Below are positions 41,894 through 50,146 of a stretch of DNA of 64,000 bases, in pieces (the stretch's first letter is position 1; the number at the start of each line of letters is the position of its first letter). The notes under the pieces are model-generated. The model made no database searches. It had not been told where the DNA came from and saw nothing but the letters and a program-made list of their open reading frames with translations. The stretch lies in assembly GCF_036625195.1 (NCBI RefSeq), contig NZ_JAZKUG010000001.1, positions 2,852,001-2,916,000 on the forward strand, given 5' to 3'. Made by a program: the position numbers and the translations under genes. The stretch comes from Accumulibacter sp. Its GTDB lineage: Bacteria > Pseudomonadota > Gammaproteobacteria > Burkholderiales > Rhodocyclaceae.

Positions 41894-43405
41894 ATGCCAG
41901 AAGCTGTCCTCGTTTCCTGGATCGGCCGTACCGACTTGCGAGCGGCGGCCGGCGAGATGGCAGTCGGCATGGGACCCCTCGCGCAGGCTGTGCTGGCATC
42001 GGACTACCAGCAGATTCTCCTGCTCAGTGATTTCCCGTCCGAGCAGGCCGAGCCCTTCGTCGGCTGGTTGAGGGCGCAGACTGCGGCGAAGATTCGCTTG
42101 CGCTGCGTCAAGCTGACCTCGCCGATCGATTTTGGCGAGATCTATCAGCGTGCCGTCGAGGCTCTGGAGGACCTGGACTGCCGCCAGATCGCCCTCACTT
42201 TCCACCTGAGTCCAGGGACGCCGGCGATGGCCTCCGTCTGGATCCTGCTGGCGAAAACGACCCATCCGGCACGGCTGATCCAGTCGTCTCCAGAAGCCGG
42301 GGTTGCGGAAGCTGAAGTCCCGTTCGCGATAGCGGCCGAGTTCATCCCCCGCTTGTTGCGGCAATCCGATCAGCGACTGAGCTTGCTGGCTCAGGGCGCA
42401 CCGGACGAGGCGGCCGAGTTCGCAGCGATCATCCACCGCAGCCCAGCCATGGTGCGGGTCATTGCGCTGGCAAGACGCGTCGCGGTTCGCTCGATTCCGG
42501 TACTGATCGAAGGCGAGAGCGGTACCGGCAAGGAGTTGGTGGCGCGTGCCATCCACCAGGCGAGCCCACGCGCGGCCAGAGCGTTCATCACGGTCAATTG
42601 CGGCGCGATCCCGCCGGAACTGGTCGAGTCCGAGTTTTTCGGTCATCGCCGCGGTGCATTCACCAGCGCCGTCAGCGACCGCAAGGGTCACTTCGAGCGC
42701 GCCGACGGCGGCACGCTGTTCCTCGACGAAATCGGTGAGTTGCCGAAGGCGATCCAGGTCAAGCTGCTGCGTAGCCTGCAGGAAAGCGAAGTCACTCCGG
42801 TCGGGTCCAGTGAAGCCAGGAGGGTCGACGTCCGCGTCGTCGCCGCGACCAACCGCGAACTGCTCAGCGAGGTCGCAGCCGGCACTTTCCGTGAGGACCT
42901 CTTCTATCGCCTGGCGGTGGCGATCATCCGGCTGCCCCCGCTGCGCGAGCGCGCCGGCGACCTGTCGCTGCTGATCGACGCGCTTCTGCAACAGCTCAAC
43001 GTTGCCGTCAGCGAACTGGGCGTGCAGCACAAGAAATTATCTGCCAGCGCAAGAAATCTTCTGCTGCAGCATCCCTGGCCGGGCAATGTTCGCGAGCTGC
43101 TCAACACGCTGCAGCGCGCCGCCGTCTGGTCCGACGACGAGACCATTGGCCTGGATGCGATCAGTGACGCACTTCTGCTCTCGCCGCGGACGCGGTACGG
43201 TGAGCACGAGATTCTCAATCGCCCGCTCGAGTCGGGCGTCGAGCTGGAGGCGCTGATGGGACAGGTCGCACGCCATTACATCGAACGGGCGCTGGCCCAC
43301 ACCCGCAACAACAAGACACAGGCTGCCAGACTGCTGGGTTTCGGCAACTACCAGACCTTCACCAACTGGATGAACCGCTATGACGTCGGGCATGTTGAGC
43401 AGTGA
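41894..43405 (+). CDS. Sigma-54-dependent activator with CARF-like sensor domain
   Basis: A 503-residue enhancer-binding protein. The N-terminal ~150 residues form alternating strands and helices with FHLSPGTPAM at about 103-112, like the loop that holds ligand in CARF domains, as in RtcR. The AAA+ core has Walker A GESGTGKE (207-214), GAFTSA at 254-259 in place of the usual GAFTGA, and Walker B GGTLFLDE (272-279). The C-terminus is a Fis-type helix-turn-helix (KTQAARLLGFGNYQTF). A consensus sigma-54 promoter lies 23 bp downstream of its stop and points into the AAA/PLD operon, which is the presumed target. CARF assignment is by pattern only. Confidence 0.85.
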   Translation: MPEAVLVSWIGRTDLRAAAGEMAVGMGPLAQAVLASDYQQILLLSDFPSEQAEPFVGWLRAQTAAKIRLRCVKLTSPIDFGEIYQRAVEALEDLDCRQIALTFHLSPGTPAMASVWILLAKTTHPARLIQSSPEAGVAEAEVPFAIAAEFIPRLLRQSDQRLSLLAQGAPDEAAEFAAIIHRSPAMVRVIALARRVAVRSIPVLIEGESGTGKELVARAIHQASPRAARAFITVNCGAIPPELVESEFFGHRRGAFTSAVSDRKGHFERADGGTLFLDEIGELPKAIQVKLLRSLQESEVTPVGSSEARRVDVRVVAATNRELLSEVAAGTFREDLFYRLAVAIIRLPPLRERAGDLSLLIDALLQQLNVAVSELGVQHKKLSASARNLLLQHPWPGNVRELLNTLQRAAVWSDDETIGLDAISDALLLSPRTRYGEHEILNRPLESGVELEALMGQVARHYIERALAHTRNNKTQAARLLGFGNYQTFTNWMNRYDVGHVEQ

Positions 43406-43427
43406 CCCGGTCGCGGCGGTATTGCCC

Positions 43428-43443
43428 TGGCACGCTCGTTGCT
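43428..43443 (+). promoter_or_regulatory. Consensus sigma-54 promoter of the AAA/PLD operon
   Basis: TGGCACGCTCGTTGCT matches TGGCACG-N4-TTGCT at every fixed position, including the GG at -24 and GC at -12 with exact spacing. Transcription would begin near 43455, about 75 bases before the ATPase start. The adjacent regulator gene is a sigma-54 activator. Its enhancer sites should lie 80-200 bp upstream, inside the regulator's 3' coding part; I see no obvious palindrome there. Confidence 0.88.
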
Positions 43444-43528
43444 AGTGGAGCTACGTGGGAGATTTTCAGCACGGCCAGTCTGAGAGCAGTTTGACCGTGT
43501 CTTCAACATTGGCCGACAAGGATTCGAA

Positions 43529-45244
43529 ATGCGCATCACCGCGATAGAAATTGAGAACTTCAAGGGCATCTCCGAGCGGGTGCGCGTGGACCTGAAACCC
43601 ATCACGCTACTGTTCGGTGCCAACAGCGCCGGCAAGAGCACGATCCTGCATGCGCTGCTGTACATGAAGGATGTGCTCGATCGGCGGAATCTGGATGCGG
43701 TCAGGACGCCGGTTTCGGGACGGGCTCTGGATTTGGGCGGGTTCCGTAGGTTTGTTCATGGACAGGAGCTCGGTCGGACCATCCGGATTGGTGTGCATCT
43801 CGAAGTGACGGGTGAGGAATTGCCGCCTATGGATTCCGGTTACAAGGTGGACGACACTGTGATCTACTCAACGGAATCGGAAATACGTGACGGGGAGTTC
43901 CGTCAGGCCCAGTCGGACGTGCTCCGTTCTGTGCGCTCGGCATCAGTCGAGATTGAAGTGTGCTGGGACGAGAACGAGCAGTCTCCTGTCGCCTTTGCCT
44001 ACACCGTGGGGCTCAACGGTGCCGATCTAATGCGCATCGAACGTGCCAGCGGCATCCTGAAAATTGCCAAGTTCAACAAGTTGAATCCCGCAGTTCGGCG
44101 ACTTCTTCCTGAGGAGGTGATAGAAGGTAACAGACGACGTTATCAGAAAGACAAAGAACTTTTCGAGGAGCTGAAAGTCAGTCTTAGTCCTTGTGAACCG
44201 GACGCATACGAGAGCCTGCTCGACAGCATCCTCCCAAGCTTTGTTGACAAAGGCCCCCACATGGGCCTGAAGAACTGGTTCAACCGACTTGACCCGATTC
44301 CAACATTCGACAAGCGAGAGACCTTGGAGCTTCCCGCAGTCGACTGGGAGAACATGCACTGCTGGGACGACATGCAGTGGGGCCGCGATGCCATGGAGAT
44401 CGCGAACGAATGGGCTTGGGAGGGTACCTCATTCCTCGCGAAATTGATCATTGGTCCGGGAAAACTCGTGCGCGACTGGCTCAAAAATCTGCGTTATATT
44501 GGCCCGTTGCGAGCTCGACCGCCGCGCAAGGGCATTCCATCGGACGAACTGAGCGACTGGTCCGAAGGACTTGCTGCGTGGAAGGCGCTGGAAGACGACG
44601 CCACTTCGCTGAACGTGGTAGAGGAGGTGAGTCGGTGGCTTGCCGGCAAGGAGCAACTGAACTCCGGATACAAGCTGGAAAGGAAGCATCTGGCGCAAGT
44701 AGATGCCAAAGTCTTTCGTCAGATCGTCGAGGGTGATCTCGATAGGGCGCAACTCCGTGACCTGCTCAAGGAGTCTCTGAAGAATATCGAGATGAAGATC
44801 GTCGAAACGCGATCCGGGCTCCGACTCGACCCCTCCGATGTCGGGGTCGGCATCTCGCAGGTGCTGCCCATCGTTGTTGGCGCACTGGTCCCTGGCGGGA
44901 GCGTGGTTGCCATCGAACAACCGGAGCTTCATATTCACCCGGCCATGCAGGTGGCACTTGGCGATCTGTTCATCGAAGGGGTCAAGACGCGGGAGATGGG
45001 CTTTCTCATCGAAACGCACAGCGAACACCTGATGCTTCGTCTCTTGCGGCGAATCCGTGAAACCAGCGACGGCGAATTGCTGCTTGGCTTGCCGGAGGTA
45101 AAACCGGAGGACGTCAGCGTCCTCTATGTGGACAAGGACGAGGGCGGTATGCGCATTTCATCGCTGCCGATTGACGACAGCGGTGAATTCACTGAACGCT
45201 GGCCGAGAGGCTTCTTCGTGGAGCGTAGCGAGGAGTTGTTCTGA
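43529..45244 (+). CDS. AAA ATPase (OLD-like, DUF3696 type)
   Basis: A 571-residue SMC/ABC-like ATPase. Walker A is GANSAGKST (30-38), with ITAIEIENFKGI and LKPITLLFGANSAGKST typical of OLD/DUF3696 ATPases. The ABC signature region is SDVGVGISQVLP (436-447), Walker B IEQPELHIHP (462-471), and the H motif ETHSEHLMLRLLRRI (from 495). The C-terminus (DDSGEFTERWPRGFF) is the DUF3696 tail. No TOPRIM nuclease domain is fused, unlike true OLD. Codons are less GC-biased than in neighbours (many AAA, GAA, ATT), a sign of transfer. The next gene overlaps by one base (TGATG). Confidence 0.88.
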   Translation: MRITAIEIENFKGISERVRVDLKPITLLFGANSAGKSTILHALLYMKDVLDRRNLDAVRTPVSGRALDLGGFRRFVHGQELGRTIRIGVHLEVTGEELPPMDSGYKVDDTVIYSTESEIRDGEFRQAQSDVLRSVRSASVEIEVCWDENEQSPVAFAYTVGLNGADLMRIERASGILKIAKFNKLNPAVRRLLPEEVIEGNRRRYQKDKELFEELKVSLSPCEPDAYESLLDSILPSFVDKGPHMGLKNWFNRLDPIPTFDKRETLELPAVDWENMHCWDDMQWGRDAMEIANEWAWEGTSFLAKLIIGPGKLVRDWLKNLRYIGPLRARPPRKGIPSDELSDWSEGLAAWKALEDDATSLNVVEEVSRWLAGKEQLNSGYKLERKHLAQVDAKVFRQIVEGDLDRAQLRDLLKESLKNIEMKIVETRSGLRLDPSDVGVGISQVLPIVVGALVPGGSVVAIEQPELHIHPAMQVALGDLFIEGVKTREMGFLIETHSEHLMLRLLRRIRETSDGELLLGLPEVKPEDVSVLYVDKDEGGMRISSLPIDDSGEFTERWPRGFFVERSEELF

Positions 45245-46125
45245 TGCTGAAGGAATTCGCTCTGGAGCCTGAGGCCGTCGCCACCTGGGCCAGCTTCAAG
45301 GACTTGATCGAGAAGTTCGGGGTGTCGAAGGGAAGGGTGATTGCTGCGTTTCCTCGGAAGTGGCGCCAAGCGGTTCTGCGAGCCGCCCAGGAACAGGCGC
45401 GGGATGTGGAACGTGCGCGGATTGAGGAAAAATTGCGCCGGTTGGAAGGGCTGGTTCTGCTCAATCGGGAGCGTCCGAGCGGTGATGGCGCTTTGCCATG
45501 GCTGGATCGTGTACTGATGGAACATGGCCGTCTACCGTTTGACGGAATCATTGTTCGGGAGCGGCAGAACGCTCACCCCAAGGTACTGACCACCGACGAG
45601 GTAGACGACGATCCCCCGCTGTTCCAAGCCACGGGACAGAAGCATATCCGTCGCACGGCGGACGAGATCGTCGATTGCGTGGCGTTGCTGGTTTCCTGCG
45701 CCCACACCATCAAACTGGTAGACCCGCATTTCAAACCGAACGAGTTGCGCTGGAAGCGACCCCTGATGCACTTGCTCAAGCTGTTGCGCGAAAGCGGCCG
45801 AAAAGGCGTGTCCATCGAAGTGCATCGCGCCAACAGCGCCCTGCCCGGCAACATCCGCAGCTATTTCGAACGTGCGATCCCCCAAATGTTGCCCCGTGGG
45901 GTGTGTTTGAGCGTGCACCTGCATCCCGAGCAGGCCCTACACAACCGTTTCATCCTGACAGAACGCGGCGGTGCCTCGTATCAAACTGGCCTGGATGACA
46001 ACAAGGAAGGCAGATCAACCGATGAGGACTTGGTGACACTGTTGGAACCTGCCACTTTTGAACGCGAGTGGAGGGCCTATCCGTCGTCCGACCACCCCTT
46101 CCTTTCCTACCCACCGAGCAACTGA
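45244..46125 (+). CDS. Unknown protein with PLD-like C-terminal motif, partner of the AAA ATPase
   Basis: A 293-residue protein translationally coupled to the ATPase. The first ~60 residues form basic helices (KFGVSKGRVIAAFPRKWRQAVLRAA) that may bind DNA or RNA. The C-terminal half has TIKLVDPHFKPNELRW (Asp160), SIEVHRAN, and LHNRFILTERGGAS (His233-x-Arg235) followed by TGLDD. This order of a strand ending in DPxF and an HxK/R-like motif recalls single-domain phospholipase D-type nucleases. One catalytic His could give a dimeric active site, as in Nuc. The family is not known to me. Transfer-like codon use as in the ATPase gene. Confidence 0.65.
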   Translation: MLKEFALEPEAVATWASFKDLIEKFGVSKGRVIAAFPRKWRQAVLRAAQEQARDVERARIEEKLRRLEGLVLLNRERPSGDGALPWLDRVLMEHGRLPFDGIIVRERQNAHPKVLTTDEVDDDPPLFQATGQKHIRRTADEIVDCVALLVSCAHTIKLVDPHFKPNELRWKRPLMHLLKLLRESGRKGVSIEVHRANSALPGNIRSYFERAIPQMLPRGVCLSVHLHPEQALHNRFILTERGGASYQTGLDDNKEGRSTDEDLVTLLEPATFEREWRAYPSSDHPFLSYPPSN

Positions 46126-46145
46126 ACTCTTACGCAAGGTAACAC

Positions 46146-46493
46146 ATGGCGCAGATCAACCCCACCCAACTGAAGCGGCGCCTGCTGCTCGATCAATCCG
46201 AGAAAGTGATGAGGCGCCGCATCGCAACCAGCGATGCCCCTTTTCTGGGTCTGTTTGGGCAGGTGTTCGATGAATGCCCGGACATGCGGCAGGCGGTGGC
46301 CGAAGAGATTCGGGGCAATCCATCTTGCCACGGTTACTGCCACTTCTTGGTCGTTCAGGGCAATGCCAGCCGATGCGGCGCGATGATCCGACGATCCCCT
46401 GCTTTCAGGCCGAGTGCAACTCCTCCCGGATCACTCGTCGCAGCGTCTCTTCGATCGTGCTTTTCTGCATCGCTTGGCGCAGGGCGGCGTTGA
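46146..46493 (+). CDS. Third, probably 3'-truncated gene of the AAA/PLD operon
   Basis: Starts 21 bp after the PLD-like gene with an AAGG site and runs for 115 codons. The first ~75 residues are helical and polar (MAQINPTQLKRRLLLDQSEK, then VFDECPDMRQAVAEEI, and CHGYCHFLVVQGN with two Cys). The last ~35 residues lie antisense to brnA and look random. The simplest reading is that the gene was cut by the arrival of the brnTA cassette, or that it ends naturally in the overlap. Function unknown. Confidence 0.5.
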   Translation: MAQINPTQLKRRLLLDQSEKVMRRRIATSDAPFLGLFGQVFDECPDMRQAVAEEIRGNPSCHGYCHFLVVQGNASRCGAMIRRSPAFRPSATPPGSLVAASLRSCFSASLGAGRR

Positions 46494-46695
46494 TCAGGGT
46501 CTGGTAACCACGTCCTCCCGCCTGCTGCTTGAACCACGCCAGCACATCCGGATCGAGCGTGATGTTGATCTTTTGCTTCTTCATCGCTGTGGTCTGCAAA
46601 TCGACACGGTGCACGGCCAGTGCGAAGTCTTCGGGCGACCAGACGGGCGCTTCATCGAAATCGTCAGAGGCTGGCAAAGTAGTATTCCCGTTCAT
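46405..46695 (-). CDS. brnA: BrnA antitoxin
   Basis: A 96-residue antitoxin of the BrnA family. The C-terminal half is a ribbon-helix-helix DNA-binding domain (KQKINITLDPDVLAWFKQQAGGRGYQTLINAALRQAM, near 40-78). The N-terminus wraps the toxin (PEDFALAVHRVDL). It overlaps the end of brnT by 32 bp, in the usual toxin-first order. It should repress its own promoter as a BrnTA complex. Its 3' end is antisense to the third gene of the AAA operon. Confidence 0.9.
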   Translation of the reverse strand: MNGNTTLPASDDFDEAPVWSPEDFALAVHRVDLQTTAMKKQKINITLDPDVLAWFKQQAGGRGYQTLINAALRQAMQKSTIEETLRRVIREELHSA

Positions 46696-46933
46696 GGCGC
46701 TCCGCCCTTCGCATCGAAATGACCTGGATCGTGTCTTCGGCTTCGGTGTGCGCGATCACCACCACCTCGACTCCCAACAGCCCCACCGTGGAGAACCGTG
46801 CCTCCCCGTAGGGGAAGCGAGCATCGGGGCGCGTCAGGGTATGCCCCGCGAACACCCGTGACGCGTCAGCGAAATCAAGCCGATGCTTCTTCAGGTTGGC
46901 CTGTCGCTTCGCATCGCTCCAAGTGAAGTTCAT
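46664..46933 (-). CDS. brnT: BrnT toxin
   Basis: An 89-residue RelE-fold ribonuclease toxin of the BrnT family. It shows FTWSDAKRQANLKKHRLDFADAS at the N-terminus, RFPYGEARF and the C-terminal VISMRRAERHEREYY, where the basic RRAxxxER residues form the active site. The ATG has no ribosome site. A TATACT -10 ends 5 bp before it, so the mRNA is probably leaderless. Paired with brnA on the minus strand. Confidence 0.92.
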   Translation of the reverse strand: MNFTWSDAKRQANLKKHRLDFADASRVFAGHTLTRPDARFPYGEARFSTVGLLGVEVVVIAHTEAEDTIQVISMRRAERHEREYYFASL

Positions 46934-46938
46934 GCGTC

Positions 46939-46944
46939 AGTATA
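46939..46944 (-). promoter_or_regulatory. -10 element of the brnTA promoter
   Basis: Minus strand TATACT with the brnT ATG beginning 6 bases past it. No good -35 hexamer is found 16-18 bp upstream (CCCTGG at that distance), so the promoter may need help or be weak. Transcription would start at or next to the A of the ATG. Confidence 0.6.
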
Positions 46945-47121
46945 GGCCATTGTCTCCATTGCCAGGGTGGTCACGCTCTTGCCGCTTTGCGGTGGGCAGG
47001 ACGCTTCTCGCGGCGGCGCTGCCCACGGCGGCTGTTTTCAGGATCCGTCCGGGGGAGTATGCTTCGCCCCCATGCTGCTGTGGTTGGCGCAGTGGCTTCC
47101 CGCGACAGCGAAAGGCGCTTC

Positions 47122-47505
47122 ATGAACCTCGAGAAGGTGGTCTTCGGTTTCTTCATCGTGCTGGCGGCGACGCTGAACTTCGGTTTCTTCATCGGCGACA
47201 TCGACCAGCCGAGACACCACCACATCTACGAGCTGTTCGCGGCGATCGTCGTCAACCTGATCGCGACGGTGCTGAAGTTCGGTGACCGCACGCAGATCGG
47301 CGCGGTGCACCTGTCGACCAGCCTGGTGGCCGACCTGCAACTGGTCGCGGCGGCGGTCGTCTGGGCGATCGCGGTGCATGTCACCGGCGAGGGGATGTCT
47401 CCCGACGTCACCACCAGCGTCGTCTCGTTGAGCGGCGGCGCGCTGTTCGCCAACGTCGTCTCGGTCATCCTGCTGATCGTCGAAACGGTGATGCTGCGCC
47501 GCTGA
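47122..47505 (+). CDS. DUF6394 family membrane protein
   Basis: A 127-residue protein with four hydrophobic segments, starting MNLEKVVFGFFIVLAATLNF. FFIGDIDQPRHHHIYELFAAI and VVNLIATVLKFGDRTQIGAVHLSTS are the conserved-looking parts of the DUF6394 family as I recall it. It sits 21 bp before the potassium-channel gene, which is its usual neighbour, so it may be an accessory subunit of that channel. The upstream in-frame extension to 46987 lacks a site. Confidence 0.75.
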   Translation: MNLEKVVFGFFIVLAATLNFGFFIGDIDQPRHHHIYELFAAIVVNLIATVLKFGDRTQIGAVHLSTSLVADLQLVAAAVVWAIAVHVTGEGMSPDVTTSVVSLSGGALFANVVSVILLIVETVMLRR

Positions 47506-47526
47506 CGCGCGCGCGACGCAGACCGG

Positions 47527-49248
47527 ATGAACGCCAGCGTCTTCTTTCTCGCCCTGCGGCGGATGCGCGCGCCGCTGATCGTGCTGATCGTCATCTACGC
47601 GGTGTCGACGCTGGGTCTGACGCTGATTCCCGGAGTCGATGCCGACGGCCGGCCGACACCGCCAATGAGTTTCTTCCACGCCTTCTATTTCGTCAGCTAC
47701 ACGGCGAGCACGATCGGTTTCGGCGAACTGCCGGGTGCCTTTTCCGAGGCGCAGCGGATGTGGGTGACGGCGGTCATCTTCCTCTCGGTGATCGGCTGGT
47801 CGTATTCGATCATCAGCCTGCTGACGCTGGTGCAGGACCGGGGATTCCAGCAGGTCCTGCTCAGCGGGCGCTTCGTGCGCCGCGTGCGGCATCTCGGCGA
47901 GCCGTTCTACATTCTTTGCGGCTGTGGCGAGACCGGCCTGTTGATCGCGCGCGCGCTTGACCGCGACGGCATCCGCGTCGTCGCCATCGAGCACAGCGAG
48001 GCGCGCATGCAGGAACTCGAACTCGAGGACTTCGCCGCTGACCTGCTTGTTCTCGGCGCCGACGCGGCGCAGCCACAGAACCTGCTGCTCGCCGGCCTGC
48101 AGCACCGCAGTTGCCGCGGCGTGCTGGCGGTGACCGACGACGATGGCGTCAACCTGGCGGTGGCGATCGCCAGCCGGCTGATCAACCCGCGGCTGATGGT
48201 CGTTGCCCGCGTCGCCAGCCCGTCCGTCGAACGGAACATGATGTCCTTCGGCACGCACTACGTGGTCAATCACTTCGAAAAGTTCGCCGATCACCTGGCA
48301 GAGGCGATTCACTCACCGAACTGGTACCGGCTGGTCGACATCCTGACCGGTCTGGCCGGGCAGAAAGTGCCGGAGCGGCACGATCCGCCGGCCGGGGAGT
48401 GGGTGGTCTGCGGCTACGGCCACTTCGGCCAGGCGGTGGTGCGCAACCTGGAGCGGCAGGGGGTCAGCCTGACGGTCATCTCGCCCGAGGCCGAACTGCC
48501 GATCGCCGCCCGGCACGTCGTCGGCCTCGGTACCGAGGCGGAGCCGCTGCGCGCAGCCGGAGTCGAGAGCGCGGTGGGGATCGTCGCCGCCGGCGACAAC
48601 GACACCAACAACCTGTCGATCGCCATCACGGCGAAGGAGATCAACCCCGACCTGTTCGTCGTCGTGCGCCAGAACCGGGTCGCGAACCAGGTGCTGTTCG
48701 ACGCCTACGACGCCGACTTCACGATGGTTCCGTCGCGCATCGTCGCGCGCGAGTGTCTCGCCCTGATCACTTCGCCGCTGCTCAGCCGCTTCCTGCAACT
48801 CATTCGTGCCTGGCCGGAGGAGCGCGCGGCACTGGTCGTCGCTCGGCTGGAAGATCTCTGCAGCGGACGCGTGCCGCTGATCTGGGGTGTCCGGCTGAAC
48901 GCCGCCGACGCGCCGGCCGCGCACCGCCTGCTGATGATCGAGCAGGGATCGATTCCCCTCGGCACCCTGCGCCGCGATCCGGCCGCCCATCAGGAGGCGT
49001 TGCCCTTGCTGCCGCTGCTGCTCGTTCGCGACGGCCGCGATCATGAACTTCCGGCCGACGAGCTGATGCTGCAGCCGGGCGACGATCTGCTCTTCGCCGG
49101 CACACGCGCCGCCAAGATGGCGCAGAACCTCGCGCTCGACAACCGCAACGTGCTCGACTACGTGCTCACCGGGCGCGATGCTCCGGGCTGGTTGTGGCGG
49201 GCGCTGGGCCTGGCGGGCCAGTCGCCGCAGGATGCCGGCCGTGGCTGA
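47527..49248 (+). CDS. Potassium channel with two RCK (TrkA) units
   Basis: A 573-residue protein. The N-terminal part has two helices and the pore loop TASTIGFGELPG (a TxGFG selectivity filter, near 60-70). A first RCK/TrkA-N domain begins with FYILCGCGETG (near 137) and a second with WVVCGYGHFGQ (near 295), each with a GxGxxG NAD-binding loop. A TrkA-C-like domain with LQPGDDLLFAGT ends it. Gated K+ flux, regulated by nucleotide binding, is the likely role. It overlaps the EamA gene by 17 bp. Confidence 0.92.
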   Translation: MNASVFFLALRRMRAPLIVLIVIYAVSTLGLTLIPGVDADGRPTPPMSFFHAFYFVSYTASTIGFGELPGAFSEAQRMWVTAVIFLSVIGWSYSIISLLTLVQDRGFQQVLLSGRFVRRVRHLGEPFYILCGCGETGLLIARALDRDGIRVVAIEHSEARMQELELEDFAADLLVLGADAAQPQNLLLAGLQHRSCRGVLAVTDDDGVNLAVAIASRLINPRLMVVARVASPSVERNMMSFGTHYVVNHFEKFADHLAEAIHSPNWYRLVDILTGLAGQKVPERHDPPAGEWVVCGYGHFGQAVVRNLERQGVSLTVISPEAELPIAARHVVGLGTEAEPLRAAGVESAVGIVAAGDNDTNNLSIAITAKEINPDLFVVVRQNRVANQVLFDAYDADFTMVPSRIVARECLALITSPLLSRFLQLIRAWPEERAALVVARLEDLCSGRVPLIWGVRLNAADAPAAHRLLMIEQGSIPLGTLRRDPAAHQEALPLLPLLLVRDGRDHELPADELMLQPGDDLLFAGTRAAKMAQNLALDNRNVLDYVLTGRDAPGWLWRALGLAGQSPQDAGRG

Positions 49249-50146
49249 CGCGGCAGCGCCGGCGCCGGCCGTTGCCGGGGCGCAGCGGCGTCTCGTCGGT
49301 TGCGCGTGCATCGCCGCTTCGGCGGCGGGATTCGGCGCCATGCCGATTCTCGCCAAGCTGGCGTACGCCGAGGGTGTCGACCTGCCGAGCATGCTGTTCC
49401 TGCGCTTTGCCATCGCCGGCCTGCTGATGGCGGTGCTGATGCGCCTGCGTCGCCTGCGCTGGCCGCACGGCCGTACCCTGCTGCTGCTGCTGGCGATGGG
49501 CGGTCTTGGTTACGTCGGGCAGTCGTTCTGCTATTTTGCCGCGCTGCAACACGCGACGGCGGGGCTGACCGCCCTGCTGCTCTACCTCTATCCGGCGATT
49601 GTCACCGTCCTCGCCGCCGTCCTCGCACGCCGACGGCTGTCGTTGCTGCGCCTGCTCGCCGTCGCGGCGGCGCTGCTCGGCACCGGTCTGGCGATCGGCG
49701 GCAGCCTCGCCGGCAGCCCGCTCGGCATCCTGCTCGGTGTCGCGGCGGCGATGATCTACTCGATCTACATCCTGGTCGGCGAGCGGGTGACGCCGCTCGC
49801 CGGAGCGATGCCTTCGTCGACGGTGATCATGCTGGCTGCCGCGGCCGTCTTCGGCCTGATCGTCTGCTGGCAGGGGCCGGCCTTTCCGGCTTCGCCGGTC
49901 GCCTGGGCGGCGATCGGCGGCATTGCCCTGTTGTCGACGGTGGTCGCGATGATCACCTTCTTTGCCGGCATGGAACGTCTCGGCGCCGCCGATGCGGCGA
50001 CACTGTCGACGCTCGAACCGCTGGTCACCGTCGTCCTGGCGGGGGTCTTCCTCGGCGAGCAGATCGGTGGCTGGCAGCTTGCCGGCGGTACGATCATCCT
50101 GGCGGCGGTGATCGTCCTGGCGCGTTCGCAGCCGGCGGCGTCGTAG
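49232..50146 (+). CDS. EamA/DMT-family transporter
   Basis: A 304-residue protein with ten predicted helices and the internal duplication of EamA transporters: repeat one begins at AASAAGFGAMPILAKLAY, repeat two at LLGVAAAMIYSIYILVGERV. PLVTVVLAGVFLGEQI is the signature near the end. Starts at 49232 inside the channel gene; an earlier start would be Gly-rich and unlikely. It probably exports a small metabolite or amino acid; the substrate cannot be read. Confidence 0.9.
   Translation: MPAVADAAAPAPAVAGAQRRLVGCACIAASAAGFGAMPILAKLAYAEGVDLPSMLFLRFAIAGLLMAVLMRLRRLRWPHGRTLLLLLAMGGLGYVGQSFCYFAALQHATAGLTALLLYLYPAIVTVLAAVLARRRLSLLRLLAVAAALLGTGLAIGGSLAGSPLGILLGVAAAMIYSIYILVGERVTPLAGAMPSSTVIMLAAAAVFGLIVCWQGPAFPASPVAWAAIGGIALLSTVVAMITFFAGMERLGAADAATLSTLEPLVTVVLAGVFLGEQIGGWQLAGGTIILAAVIVLARSQPAAS

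Noticed and set aside
43529..46125. Identification of the ATPase pair as Gabija or PARIS
   Set aside because: Gabija's ATPase carries a TOPRIM domain with a UvrD-like partner, and PARIS has a TOPRIM partner. Neither is present; the partner here has a PLD-like pattern.
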